A DNA stretch of 36,965 nt from CAZGMC01 sp964526565 (GCA_964526565.1 CAZGMC010000034.1:1-36965); one strand, 5' to 3'. Counted from the stretch's first letter, positions 1 through 9,806 are shown. A program made the numbers and translations. Notes: generated by a model from the sequence alone, not told the origin.

Positions 1-2108
<2,108 letters not shown>

Positions 2109-2437
2109 CGGGATTTCCCTTGCAGGCGGAGACATCGTGTCGGGCGGCACCACCAGCCGGCGATCCGACGACGCGAAGGGCGCGGGGTTCTCAAAAATGC
2201 CAGATCGTTTGTTGCGAGGCAACGAGTCGGTCACGAAAGCTGGCAACTGCTGACGGTATTGGCCGGTTTGGACGAAAACCGCCGTACGCGGGGACATGTT
2301 CTTATCGTTGGAAAGGGTATTTTGTTGCATTGCGGCAAGCCACCGGCGCGGTCGCCCCGCCCGCAGCCACATGATCCGCCGCATGATCCGCCGCCGAGTC
2401 GCGCCGGCCGGCCAGCCCGGCCCGGCCGGGACGGGGG
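2109..2437. other. Intergenic stretch upstream of hppA
   Basis: No convincing gene lies here; the open frames on both strands lack family features and good ribosome sites. It should hold the hppA promoter, but I could not pick a clear -35/-10 pair. Two inverted CCGGCCGG copies (2404-2411 and 2422-2429) just past the fliL-like stop could form a GC-rich hairpin, without a T-run. Confidence 0.4.
2371..2394. repeat. 12-bp tandem duplication
   Basis: Two perfect adjacent copies of ATGATCCGCCGC (2371-2382 and 2383-2394) in the gap between hppA and the fliL-like gene. It is one of nine short tandem duplications in the window. Confidence 0.8.
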
Positions 2438-2896
2438 TCACATCATGCGCTGGCTGACCATCTGCACCAGTGCATCGCGGACCACGCCGGGGCCGAGCAC
2501 GGCGTTGCTCTCCTCGACCAGGCGGGCCTTGATGGCCTGCAGGTCGATGATGCCGTTGTGCACCGAGGTCCGTGTGTGCAGCGTGCCGTAGAGCGCGCGG
2601 AGATAGGCGTCGTTGAGGCGCGGCGCCAGGGCGATGGCGCGGTCGGCAGCGGCCTGGTCGGTGAACTCCAGCGCGATGACGATGTTGACGAACTGCTCAA
2701 CGCGGTCGTCGCCCAGGATCGGCAGCAGGATCGGGTTGAACTCGACGTAGACCGGATCGCCGGCGTGTTCCCCGACCGCGGCGGGCTCGGGGCTCCCGGC
2801 CAGCGCATCGCCGTGCAGGACGAAGTAATAGTACCCGCCACCCCCGGCGCCAAGCAGCAGGACCAGCCCCAGAACGATCAACAGCACCCGCTTCAT
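2438..2896 (-). CDS. FliL-like single-pass membrane protein
   Basis: Predicted 152-residue inner-membrane protein. It has a short basic start (MKRV), one hydrophobic helix at about residues 4-27, and a soluble domain whose pattern (VYVEFNPILLPIL, a long helix, and an ending QMVSQRMM like the family's 'IQ.VTQRPL') resembles the FliL/stomatin-like periplasmic domain. FliL proteins sit beside the flagellar motor and support stator function, but no flagellar gene is nearby, so a motor role is not shown. I chose the ATG at 2894-2896 over an upstream in-frame start at 2923: GGGGGAG lies about 6 bases before it, and it puts the membrane helix at the N-terminus. The family call is moderate. Confidence 0.75.
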   Translation of the reverse strand: MKRVLLIVLGLVLLLGAGGGGYYYFVLHGDALAGSPEPAAVGEHAGDPVYVEFNPILLPILGDDRVEQFVNIVIALEFTDQAAADRAIALAPRLNDAYLRALYGTLHTRTSVHNGIIDLQAIKARLVEESNAVLGPGVVRDALVQMVSQRMM

Positions 2897-3356
2897 GGCC
2901 GGCTCCCCCCACGCACAGCGCAACGGGGCGAGTATGGCCGGATGGGGTTGAAGGTTCGGTTAATGCCGGCGGTCCACATCGCGCCTTGGGATCGGGCATG
3001 GCCTCCGCGGCTGCCGGCAGCCGCTTATCCGGTCAAATAGTAGGTCCCCGGTACTGTCGAGGTCCACAAATACTGAGGATAATAGAATTACTCTGGACAA
3101 GATCCGGCTCGTCATCGCGTGCGAAGCGTGACGATCCAGACCCGGCGTCGCCCAGTTCAGCACGTCATGGATCGAGCGTGCGGCACGAATGGTTCGCCAC
3201 GCTTCGCTCGCGATGACGGCCTTTCCAGCGGATACATCTTTCCGGGACACCAAAGATCATATCGGATACGAAGGCGGTCGCCGTCGACCACCAGGCCTGC
3301 TTTGGCTCCATCCGCTGGCGTCGTCCGGCCGAACGGACGGGCCACTGATATGACCG
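2897..3356. other. Intergenic stretch between thiL and the fliL-like gene
   Basis: About 460 bp without a credible gene. It contains the inverted repeat at 3110-3218 and an AT-richer segment near 3040-3100. The short open frames overlapping it follow the repeat arms and show no family features. Confidence 0.5.
3110..3218. repeat. REP/MITE-like inverted repeat
   Basis: The left arm 3110-3138 and the reverse complement of the right arm 3190-3218 match at 26 of 29 positions. The core is GCGAAGCGTG, flanked by CGTCATCGCG and CGA.CCA. The arms enclose 51 bp. The sequence style (TCATCGCG.GCGAAGCGTG) resembles interspersed palindromic repeats seen between genes in many alphaproteobacteria. It encodes nothing and could fold into a long hairpin in RNA read through from thiL. 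Confidence 0.8.
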
Positions 3357-4337
3357 TCAGAAATGGCTCCAGCCGGACAGGCCGGGGATCGGCTGGCCGT
3401 CGCCGTCGACGATGGCGATGCCCGAGCCGGCGACGATCTCGCCGATCGGCGTCAGCGGCACACCGGTGGCGGCGGCCAGCGCGGCGATGTCCTGTGCCAC
3501 GGCCGGCGGCGCGGTGAGCAGCAGCTCGTAGTCGTCGCCGCCGGCCAGGGCGATGCGCAACAGGTCGGGCCGGGCCGCGACCACGGTGCGCGCCGCCGGC
3601 GACAGCGGCACCCGCGCCGCCTCGATGCGGGCGCCGACGCCCGACGCCGTGCAGATGTGGCCCAGGTCGCCGGGCAGGCCGTCGGACAGGTCAATCATCG
3701 CCGTGGCCAGTCCGACCAGACCGCGGCCGACGGTCAGCCGCGGCTCCGGCAGGTGGTAGCGGTCCGCCAGCGCCGCGACCGCGGCGGCGTCGACACCGTC
3801 CAGATCGCCCCGTGCCGCGTACAGGCCCAGGTGGCCATCGCCCAGCATGCCGCTGGCGTAGACGAGGTCGCCCGGCCGCGCGCCGGAGCGGGTCAATGCC
3901 TGTCCCGGCGCAATGCTGCCGATGGCGGTCACCGACAGCACGACGGGGCCCGGCGTCGATACCGAGTCGCCGCCCAACAGGCCGATGCCGTAGCGGGCCT
4001 GATCGTCGCCCAGGCCGGCGGCGAGCCGCTCCAGCCAGTCGTCCTCCAGGCTCGCCGGCAGCACCGTGGTCAGGGTGTAGGCCAGCGGCTCGGCGCCCAT
4101 CGCCGCCAGGTCCGACAGGTTGACCCGCAGCAGCTTGCGGCCCAGCCGCGCCGGGTCCTCGCCCGGCAGGTAGTGGACGCCCTCGACCATGGCGTCGGTG
4201 GTGACGACGAGCTGGCGGCCCGGCGGCGGCGCGATCACGCCGGCGTCGTCAACAAGGCCCAGCGCCCCCTCGGTGTCGCGGGCCAGCGGCTTCAGATAGC
4301 GGTCGATGCGGGCGAACTCTCCGAGTCGGGGCGCCAT
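3357..4337 (-). CDS. thiL: Thiamine-monophosphate kinase
   Basis: Cytoplasmic enzyme that phosphorylates thiamine monophosphate to thiamine diphosphate using ATP (last step of coenzyme synthesis). It has 326 residues, normal for ThiL. Seen: N-terminal GEFARIDRYL; the metal and nucleotide motif TTDAMVEGVHY; VNLSDLAAMGAEP; GLLGGDSV; MIDLSDGLPGDL; and the C-terminal LAGGDDYELL. The AIR-synthase-related two-domain layout is complete. The ATG at 4335-4337 lies 8 bases after the nusB stop with GAGAG just before it. A longer in-frame reading into nusB is open only by chance. It is the last gene of the rib-nusB-thiL row; the inverted repeat follows its stop. Confidence 0.96.
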   Translation of the reverse strand: MAPRLGEFARIDRYLKPLARDTEGALGLVDDAGVIAPPPGRQLVVTTDAMVEGVHYLPGEDPARLGRKLLRVNLSDLAAMGAEPLAYTLTTVLPASLEDDWLERLAAGLGDDQARYGIGLLGGDSVSTPGPVVLSVTAIGSIAPGQALTRSGARPGDLVYASGMLGDGHLGLYAARGDLDGVDAAAVAALADRYHLPEPRLTVGRGLVGLATAMIDLSDGLPGDLGHICTASGVGARIEAARVPLSPAARTVVAARPDLLRIALAGGDDYELLLTAPPAVAQDIAALAAATGVPLTPIGEIVAGSGIAIVDGDGQPIPGLSGWSHF

Positions 4338-4345
4338 GAGCTCTC

Positions 4346-4834
4346 TCAGCGGGGATTGTCGGCCGGTTCCAGCTCGTCGCCACGCAGCGTGCGCGCCAGC
4401 CGGTCGAGCACGGCGTTGACCATGCCCGGCTCGCGGCCGCCAAAGAAGGCGTGGGCGACGTTGACGTATTCGGCGATGACGAGGCGGGCGTCGGTCTCCG
4501 GTTGGGCCAGCAGCTCCCAGGCACCGGCGCGCAGGATCGCCTGCAGCAGCAGCTCCAGCCGGACGAAATGCCAGGCCGGGCCCAGTGCACCGGTCACCAG
4601 CCGGTCCAGGTCCTCGCGCCGCGCCATCACACCGCGGACGATGGCGCCGAACAGCGGCGGGTCGGGTGCGACGTAGCGCTCCCCGTCCAGGTCGGCGTCG
4701 AAGCGGTGGCGGACGAACTCGCCCAGCACCGCCTCCGCATTGGCGCGCGTGAAGGCGATCTGGTAGAGCGCCTGAACCGCGGCCAGGCGCGCCGCGCTGC
4801 GCCGCGCCTTGGCGGAAGGTTTGGCTTGGGTCAT
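4346..4834 (-). CDS. nusB: Transcription antitermination factor NusB
   Basis: All-helical RNA-binding protein that, with NusE (S10), binds boxA in rRNA leaders and prevents early termination. It has 162 residues. Seen: basic N-terminus KARRSAARLAAVQALYQ, typical of the boxA-binding arginine-rich helix; LLQAILRAGAWELL in the middle; and the ending EYVNVAHAFFGGREPGMVNAVLDRLAR, shortened here to key parts EYVNVAHAFF and VNAVLDRLA. It lies 18 bases after ribH and 8 bases before thiL, a standard arrangement in alphaproteobacteria. The ribosome site before the ATG is weak, which suggests translation coupled to ribH. Confidence 0.96.
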   Translation of the reverse strand: MTQAKPSAKARRSAARLAAVQALYQIAFTRANAEAVLGEFVRHRFDADLDGERYVAPDPPLFGAIVRGVMARREDLDRLVTGALGPAWHFVRLELLLQAILRAGAWELLAQPETDARLVIAEYVNVAHAFFGGREPGMVNAVLDRLARTLRGDELEPADNPR

Positions 4835-4852
4835 GCGGAGCAGGGTCCGTCG

Positions 4853-5347
4853 CTAGCGCGGAAACAGGCCGAACTGGCGCTTCAGCTCGACCATGGTCAG
4901 GCAGGCGCGCGTGGCGTCGGCACCCTTGTCCTTGCCGGTGCCGTCGGCGCGCGCCCGCAGCCAGGCCTGCTCGCGATTCTCGCAGGTCAGGATGCCGTAG
5001 CCGATGGCCAGCGAGTAGCGGGTTGCAAGGTCCTGCAGGCCGCGGGCACTCTCGTTGCACACATAGTCATAGTGCGTGGTCTCGCCGCGGATCACGCAGC
5101 CGAGCGCCACGTAGCCGTCGAAGCGGCGCCGCGTCGGGAACAGGTCCATGGCGCGGACGGCAAAGCGGATCGCCGCCGGGATCTCGAAGGCGCCGGGCAC
5201 GGCATAACGCTCGTAGCTGGCGCCGGCCTCCCCGGCGGCGCGGATGGCGCCGGCGGCCAGGGCATCGGCAATGTCGTCGTAGAAGCGCGCCTCGATGATC
5301 ATCAGGTGTGGCTGCCGGCGGCCGGCCTGAGAATGCTCCTGCGCCAT
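4853..5347 (-). CDS. ribH: 6,7-dimethyl-8-ribityllumazine synthase
   Basis: Condenses 5-amino-6-ribitylamino-uracil with 3,4-dihydroxy-2-butanone 4-phosphate to form lumazine, the direct precursor of riboflavin. It has 164 residues. Seen: PGAFEIP (residues 51-57), GCVIRGETTHYDYV (83-96) with the catalytic His92, and a helical C-terminus. The family forms pentamers or 60-mers. It starts 4 bases after the ribB(A) stop; the GGAG inside that gene's end is its ribosome site, so the two are coupled. Cytoplasmic. Confidence 0.97.
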   Translation of the reverse strand: MAQEHSQAGRRQPHLMIIEARFYDDIADALAAGAIRAAGEAGASYERYAVPGAFEIPAAIRFAVRAMDLFPTRRRFDGYVALGCVIRGETTHYDYVCNESARGLQDLATRYSLAIGYGILTCENREQAWLRARADGTGKDKGADATRACLTMVELKRQFGLFPR

Positions 5348-5351
5348 CAGC

Positions 5352-6515
5352 TCACTCCACCGCCCGCGGGGCGTCTGCGGTTTCGGCGACGCATGTCGGG
5401 ATGGGGCGCTGCGCGACCAGCGTCAGCCCGTAGCCTTCAAGGCCGACGATGCTGCGCTGCGTGTTGGACAGCAGGACCATGTCGCGCACCCCCAGATCGA
5501 GCAGGATCTGTGCGCCGACACCATAGTCGCGCAGCTGCTTGCCGGCATCGGCGGGGGGCAAGCCGCCGCCGAGCTTGGCGCGCAGCCGCTCCGTCAGGCT
5601 GTCCGGGCGCGGCTCGCGGATCAGCACGACGACGCCGCGGCCCTCGCGTCCGATGACTTCCATGGCGGCGTGCAGCTCGCGGGCGCGGCCGCCGGAGGTA
5701 TCGCCCAGCACGTCCTCCAGCACGTTGAGCGCGTGCATGCGCACCAGCACCGGCCCCGGCGCCGTCAGGTCGCCCTTCACCAGGGCGACGTGCTCGGCAT
5801 AGCTGACCCGGTTGACGTAGATGTGCAGCCGCCAGCGGCCGCCGTAGCGGCTGTCCAGCGTCGTGTCCAGCCGGCGCTCGACCAGCGTTTCGGCGCGGCG
5901 GCGGTAGGCGATCAGGTCGGCGATCGTGCCGATCTTCAGGCCGTGGTACTGGGCGAAGGTGACGAGGTCCGGCAGCCGTGCCATGGTGCCGTCGTCGTTC
6001 ATGATCTCGCAGATCACGCCGGCCGGGGTGAGGCCGGCCAGGCGGGCCAAGTCCACCGCCGCCTCGGTGTGGCCGGCGCGGACCAGCACGCCGCCGTCGC
6101 GGGCCATCAGCGGGAAGACGTGGCCGGGGGTGGCGATGTCGTCGCGAGTGCTGGCCGGGTTGATGGCGACGGCGATGGTGCGGGCGCGGTCGGCGGCGGA
6201 GATGCCGGTGGTCACGCCCTCGACCGCCTCGATCGACACCGTGAAGGCGGTCTGGTGGCGCGAGGCGTTGGACTGGGTCATCAGCGGCAGGCCGAGCTGC
6301 TCGATGCGGCGCCGTTCCAGCGCCAGGCAGATCAGGCCGCGGCCGTGCTTGGCCATGAAGTTGACGGCCTCGGCGGTGGCCATCTTGGCGGGGATGACAA
6401 GGTCACCCTCGTTCTCCCGGTCCTCGTCGTCGACCAGGATGAACATGCGGCCCTGGCGCGCTTCCTCGATGATCTCTTCGACGGGCGACAGGACGTGCTG
6501 GTCCCCGCAGCTCAA
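5352..6515 (-). CDS. ribB: 3,4-dihydroxy-2-butanone-4-phosphate synthase fused to a degenerate GTP cyclohydrolase II domain
   Basis: About 387 residues in RibBA layout. The N-terminal domain (about 12-210) has the DHBP synthase acidic loop DDEDRENEGDL, RQGRMFIL, ATPGHVFPL and RAGHTEAAVDL, so it should convert ribulose 5-phosphate to the four-carbon riboflavin precursor. The C-terminal domain keeps the cyclohydrolase fold signs (GRGVVVLIRE, YGVGAQILLDLGV, GLEGYGL), but its zinc motif is gone: where C..T..FGS..CDC is expected it reads VRMHALNVLEDVLGD and has no Cys. The cyclohydrolase is therefore probably inactive, and the intact enzyme is at 24696-25850. The start is inferred as TTG at 6513-6515, overlapping the ribE stop (TTGA); no ATG gives a sensible N-terminus. 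Confidence 0.92.
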   Translation of the reverse strand: MSCGDQHVLSPVEEIIEEARQGRMFILVDDEDRENEGDLVIPAKMATAEAVNFMAKHGRGLICLALERRRIEQLGLPLMTQSNASRHQTAFTVSIEAVEGVTTGISAADRARTIAVAINPASTRDDIATPGHVFPLMARDGGVLVRAGHTEAAVDLARLAGLTPAGVICEIMNDDGTMARLPDLVTFAQYHGLKIGTIADLIAYRRRAETLVERRLDTTLDSRYGGRWRLHIYVNRVSYAEHVALVKGDLTAPGPVLVRMHALNVLEDVLGDTSGGRARELHAAMEVIGREGRGVVVLIREPRPDSLTERLRAKLGGGLPPADAGKQLRDYGVGAQILLDLGVRDMVLLSNTQRSIVGLEGYGLTLVAQRPIPTCVAETADAPRAVE

Positions 6516-7105
6516 CCGCGCATCGCCGCCACGGCGCGGGCCACGTAGCGCGCCAGCATGTCCACCTCCAGATTGGCGCGGGCGCCAGGTTGTAAGCTCC
6601 GAAAGGTCGTGCATGATTGCGTGTGCGGTATGATGTTGACGCCGAATCGGGACCCGTCGACTTCATTGACCGTGAGCGATACCCCGTCAAGGGCAATCGA
6701 CCCCTTGGGCGCGATCATCGGCGCCAGATGGTCGGGCGCCCGGAAGACGAAGCGGACGCTGTCGCCCTCAGGCCAGCGGTCGACCACGGTGGCGATGCCG
6801 TCGACGTGGCCGAAGACCAGATGCCCGCCCAATTCGTCGCCCAGCTTGAGCGAGCGTTCCAGGTTGACCTCGCTGCCCACCTGCCAGTCGCCCAGGGTGG
6901 TCTTGGACAGGGTCTCGGCCGACACCTCAATGGCCCAGCGGCCGGGCGCCGTGTCGACGACCGTCAGGCAGACGCCACTGTGGGCGATCGAGGCACCGAC
7001 AGGGATTTCGTCCGTGTCCCACGCCGTTTCAATGGTGAACCGCGAATCGCCGCGCCGTTCGATCGCCGCGACCCGGCCCAGGTCGGTGATGATGCCGGTG
7101 AACAT
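6512..7105 (-). CDS. ribE: Riboflavin synthase alpha subunit
   Basis: Dismutates two lumazine molecules to riboflavin and the ribitylamino-uracil. It has 197 residues with the expected two similar lumazine-binding barrels. Barrel one begins MFTGIITDLG and carries IAHSGVCLTV; barrel two carries GHLVFGHVDGIA, GSIALDGVSLTVNEV and a C-terminal trimerisation helix. It is the first gene of the minus-strand rib row, and its stop overlaps the ribB start. In many alphaproteobacteria ribD and nrdR lie directly upstream; here a toxin-antitoxin locus does. I saw no FMN riboswitch in the 259 bp upstream. Confidence 0.97.
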   Translation of the reverse strand: MFTGIITDLGRVAAIERRGDSRFTIETAWDTDEIPVGASIAHSGVCLTVVDTAPGRWAIEVSAETLSKTTLGDWQVGSEVNLERSLKLGDELGGHLVFGHVDGIATVVDRWPEGDSVRFVFRAPDHLAPMIAPKGSIALDGVSLTVNEVDGSRFGVNIIPHTQSCTTFRSLQPGARANLEVDMLARYVARAVAAMRG

Positions 7106-7364
7106 GGCCGCTATCGATACCAGCCCTCGGGCCCGCTGTCATGCGGCGCGGTGTCTCGTGGGGGATGGCTGGCGAAGGTTCTCCCATTGCCGATGCTAAT
7201 TGAACAACCAGCGATCCGGCACCTCTACCAGAAGCCCAAGGCTGGCAGCTCGCTGTTGCAGCCTTTTCAGACCCTTGTTCGGGTATGGACCATTTTGCGG
7301 CCACAAACCATGGTCGCAGAGACGACGCCTTGCAGACGACAATTGGCGAGATTATGATTAATAT

Positions 7365-7565
7365 ATGGCTGATTACAGAAACAATGACCACAAGGCTGAG
7401 GCGCCACCACCCGGTTGGCGGTGGGTGCCGGTGTTGGTCCCGGATGTGCCTCGCGCGGAGCTGGAGGAGGCCTTGCGGCGTCAGGTGGCCGGACTGGATG
7501 CACGGCATGAGGCCGAGGCACTCCAGTTCACTGATGCGGTCACTGACAACTCGTCAACAACATGA
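7365..7565 (+). CDS. MazE-family (DUF3018-like) antitoxin
   Basis: Small acidic protein of 66 residues. Its segment WVPVLVPDVPRAELEEALRR followed by an acidic FTDAV tail resembles the DUF3018 'antitoxin MazE family', in which VQIWVPD, E..RRQ and a Trp/acidic tail are typical. Such proteins bind and silence the partner RNase. The N-terminus is poorly matched and the ribosome site is weak. Its TGA overlaps the ATG of the toxin reading (ATGA), the normal coupling in these operons. The base composition here is less GC-rich than the surroundings, which fits a transferred module. The family call rests on pattern and on the mazF partner. Confidence 0.65.
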   Translation: MADYRNNDHKAEAPPPGWRWVPVLVPDVPRAELEEALRRQVAGLDARHEAEALQFTDAVTDNSSTT

Positions 7566-7906
7566 AACGAGGGGAGGTGGTGCTGGTCGCGCCCCCGGCG
7601 CTTGTGGCAAGCCCCGACCAGCCCTGATCGTGCAGTCCGACCTGTTGAGTCAGGCAGGGCTGGCCAGCGTAATTGTCTGCCTGATGACGAGCCACCTTGA
7701 AAAATGCCGGCTATTTTCGCGTCGACGTCTGGCCTGCCCCTGATAACGGGCTGAAGGTGCCGTCGCAGGTGATGGTGGACAAGCTCTTCACGGTTCCTTG
7801 CGCGCGGATTGGCAGGCGCCTTGGTCACGTTGACGTTGACAATGAGACGCTGGCACAGGTGACGCAGGCACTCAGCCTGTGCCTGGGGATTGCGGAACCG
7901 AACTGA
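7562..7906 (+). pseudogene. MazF/PemK-type endoribonuclease toxin, split by two frameshifts
   Basis: Three frame pieces join into one MazF. The start MKRGEVVLVA (from 7562) is followed, one frame over, by GKPRPALIVQSDLL and VIVCLMTSHLE. The original frame then returns with YFRVDVWPAPDNGLKVPSQV, MVDKLFTVP, IGRRLGHVD and an ending LCLGIAEPN. MazF cuts single-stranded RNA at short sites and is held by MazE. One base appears to be missing at the C-run near 7590-7596, and one extra A lies in the run near 7698-7703. The shifts compensate, so most of the protein would be restored by two single-base corrections. Either the gene is newly dead or these are homopolymer errors in the assembly. Confidence 0.82.
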
Positions 7907-7986
7907 CCTTGGCCAGTGCGGACGATTCTGAGCAACCACCGCTGTGTTCGGCCGCCGCCCGGCCACCCACCATCCACAAGAGAATC

Positions 7987-8024
7987 GGGGCGTCCAGTTT
8001 CCCGGCGGGAAACGGGAGCGCCCC
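7987..8024. terminator. Long imperfect palindrome downstream of the toxin-antitoxin locus
   Basis: GGGGCG (7987-7992) pairs with CGCCCC (8019-8024), and GTTTCCC (7997-8003) pairs with GGGAAAC (8007-8013), with a three-base loop and TCC/GGA pairs between. It lies 80 bases after the mazF stop and about 105 bases beyond the convergent YcbK-like stop. There is no T-run, so a terminator role is inferred from position only. Confidence 0.45.
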
Positions 8025-8128
8025 GTGGCAATGCCCAAGGTCAGGGAGAGGACGGGTTGCCCCGGTGCCGCGGAGTGTTCAGACTCCGCTTGCGACTCGG
8101 TGTCCAAGGTCCTGTGCACCGCCGCGCA

Positions 8129-8665
8129 TCACCAGGCCCGGACCGGTCCAGTGTCGACGTGGACGAAATCGGAGCGGGGGTAGTAGCCGACGCCGCCGGC
8201 CTGCAGCGACATGGCGATCTGGCGCAGGCCGGCGAGGCTGTAGTCGGGCAGCGTGATGTCCGCGGCACGGCCGTACATGTGATAGCTGTTGCGCGCCACG
8301 CCGCGGCTGCGCGCCGCCAGATAGGCGTTGGACTGAGGCGAACGGTAGCCGCTGATGAGATGCAGCGCTTCCCGCGAGCCGGTGCGCTGCTGCAGCACAT
8401 AAAGTATGTCGAGCAGGCCCGGATCTATGTCAATGACGGCATCGGTCCGCCAGTCCCTCATGAAATGGTTGATCCGGGCCATCGCGTCGGGAACGTACCA
8501 CCCGTCCACCCAGTACTCGATGTCCAACGCCTCGTAGCGGCGGGGATCGTACAGCGCCAAGGCGCGACCCTGGGCGGGCAGGGCAAGGCCCGACTTCGGT
8601 ATCAGGCAAGCACCCAAAGTCGCGGCTGCGGAGAAGCACAGGAGTTCCCGACGGCAGACAGTCAT
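8129..8665 (-). CDS. YcbK/MepK-like murein peptidase (DUF882, M15 family)
   Basis: Predicted exported zinc peptidase of 178 residues that would cut peptidoglycan cross-links. The N-terminus MTVCRRELLCFSAAA carries a twin-arginine pair and hydrophobic stretch, like the Tat signal of E. coli YcbK. Metal and fold motifs are present: SGYRSPQSN, then H.YGRAADI (His and Asp ligands), then FVHVDTGPVR (His ligand). The ATG at 8663-8665 has AGGG about 8 bases upstream; a GTG nine bases further up is less likely. It stands alone on the minus strand with a long gap upstream. Role in wall growth is inferred from the family. Confidence 0.9.
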   Translation of the reverse strand: MTVCRRELLCFSAAATLGACLIPKSGLALPAQGRALALYDPRRYEALDIEYWVDGWYVPDAMARINHFMRDWRTDAVIDIDPGLLDILYVLQQRTGSREALHLISGYRSPQSNAYLAARSRGVARNSYHMYGRAADITLPDYSLAGLRQIAMSLQAGGVGYYPRSDFVHVDTGPVRAW

Positions 8666-9248
8666 GGCCCACACCCTGTTCCAGTGTTGGATGGAACTTG
8701 TTTCTGCGAACGATCTATAGGATCGATGGTTTCCAGAAGGTTAACGTCTGTGGCCTTTTTGGGGCATTCAGGCCTAAAACGCAAGAAAAATCGCATGCTA
8801 CGAGGCGATCTTTGAGCCATGTCAAAGGAACGAAGACCGCCTGCGGGACTGGCGGAGAGGGGTCTGTTAATAGTTTTTTACACTCCGGGCACTGACTGAC
8901 GATGTTTTGCGCGTCTTAAGTGGAGTGGCGCGCCCCTGTGCATGCGCAGGATGCGGCGCGAAAAACCTTGCGTGGCCGTGCGCCAACCGATAAGTCGCGA
9001 TTCGTTGACGAGATCGACTCTCAACCGTCGTGCCGCCCTGCTGCGGTGCGGCACGGACCCGAGAAAGGAGGGTCGCCCAGACGGGCAGATACCGCTCGCC
9101 GATCCCACCGCACCGCCGGCACGTCCGGCGGCCTGGGCGGGATCAACAAAGAGAAGCGACAAGACGCACGCGACACGGCCGGATCGGCCTGCCGCGGCGC
9201 CGGCGGCGGCATCCCAAGAACAGAAAGAACAGAAGAGGTATGGAGACG
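8666..9248. other. Long intergenic region between two divergent cell-wall enzymes
   Basis: 583 bp with no supported gene. The first half (8690-8900) is AT-richer and should hold the promoters of the YcbK-like gene and perhaps of the transglycosylase transcript. The second half (9030-9144) is GC-rich with several consecutive hairpins, listed separately. Open frames across it are rich in Arg and Ser and look like non-coding readings. Confidence 0.5.
9030..9144 (+). promoter_or_regulatory. Possible structured 5' leader of the lytic transglycosylase gene
   Basis: Three hairpins follow one another. GTGCCGC (9030-9036) pairs with GCGGCAC (9048-9054). GCCC (9075-9078) pairs with GGGC (9083-9086). 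A nested one has outer GATCCC (9101-9106) with GGGATC (9139-9144) and inner CCGCCGG (9113-9119) with CCGGCGG (9125-9131) around a 5-base loop. They end about 105 bases before the start codon. It matches no riboswitch class I recognise, and GC-rich DNA forms hairpins by chance, so this is a weak call. Confidence 0.3.
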
Positions 9249-9806
9249 ATGAACACGAAGACCCTGCTCGCCGCCCTCCTCACCGCCGCCACCTTCCTTG
9301 GTGCGGCCGGCCTTGGTGCGGCCGGCGCCCAGGCGAGCGGCCGCGACGCCAGCGGCTGCCTTGAGGCCATCCCGGCTGCCGCCGAACGCCACGGCGTTCC
9401 GCACGGGCTGCTCCGGGCCATCGCCGAGATCGAGAGCAACTTCAACCCGCTGGCGCTCAATGTCGGCGGCGCGGCCCGCATTCCCGAGACCTACAACCAG
9501 GCCGTGGCCATGCTCTACGACCGGGCCGGCCGGCCGCGCCGCGACCTGAACGTCGGCTGCATGCAGATTCACACCGCGTGGCACCTGCAGGCGGTCGGCG
9601 GCGAACCACGGGTGCTGCTCGACCCGGAGGTGAACGTGGACTACGCCGCCAGCCTGCTGCGCACCCTCTATGAGCGCGAGGGCTCGTGGCGCGAGGCGGT
9701 CGGCTACTATCACACCAGCCCCGCCTATCCCGGCTTCTACCGCTACATCTGCGCGGTCGACCGCGAGTTGCGCGAGTCGGGATCCAACGTGCGCCTGGGC
9801 TGCTGA
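9249..9806 (+). CDS. Lytic transglycosylase with SLT domain
   Basis: Predicted periplasmic enzyme of 185 residues that cleaves the glycan strands of peptidoglycan. Signal peptide at residues 1-29 (MNTKTLLAALL...GAQA). The SLT-like domain follows: the catalytic Glu sits in LLRAIAEIESNFNPLALN, then NVGCMQIHTAWH in place of the usual GLMQI motif, and AVGYYHTSP near the end. Spaced Cys residues (SGCLEA, VGCMQ, YICAVD, LGC) may form disulphides. I chose the ATG at 9249 rather than the one at 9240 because AGAGG lies a better distance upstream. Such small SLT proteins also occur in secretion systems, but no such genes are near. Confidence 0.92.
   Translation: MNTKTLLAALLTAATFLGAAGLGAAGAQASGRDASGCLEAIPAAAERHGVPHGLLRAIAEIESNFNPLALNVGGAARIPETYNQAVAMLYDRAGRPRRDLNVGCMQIHTAWHLQAVGGEPRVLLDPEVNVDYAASLLRTLYEREGSWREAVGYYHTSPAYPGFYRYICAVDRELRESGSNVRLGC
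9296..9325 (+). repeat. 15-bp tandem duplication in a signal peptide
   Basis: Two perfect copies of CCTTGGTGCGGCCGG (9296-9310 and 9311-9325) give the repeated LGAAG in the transglycosylase signal peptide. The 15-bp unit keeps the reading frame. Confidence 0.85.

Noticed and set aside
7106..7364. FMN riboswitch upstream of ribE
   Set aside because: I found none of the conserved RFN blocks in the expected order.
8698..8895. 65-codon open frame in the long wall-gene gap
   Set aside because: No ribosome site, no family features, and it crosses the AT-rich promoter-like stretch.
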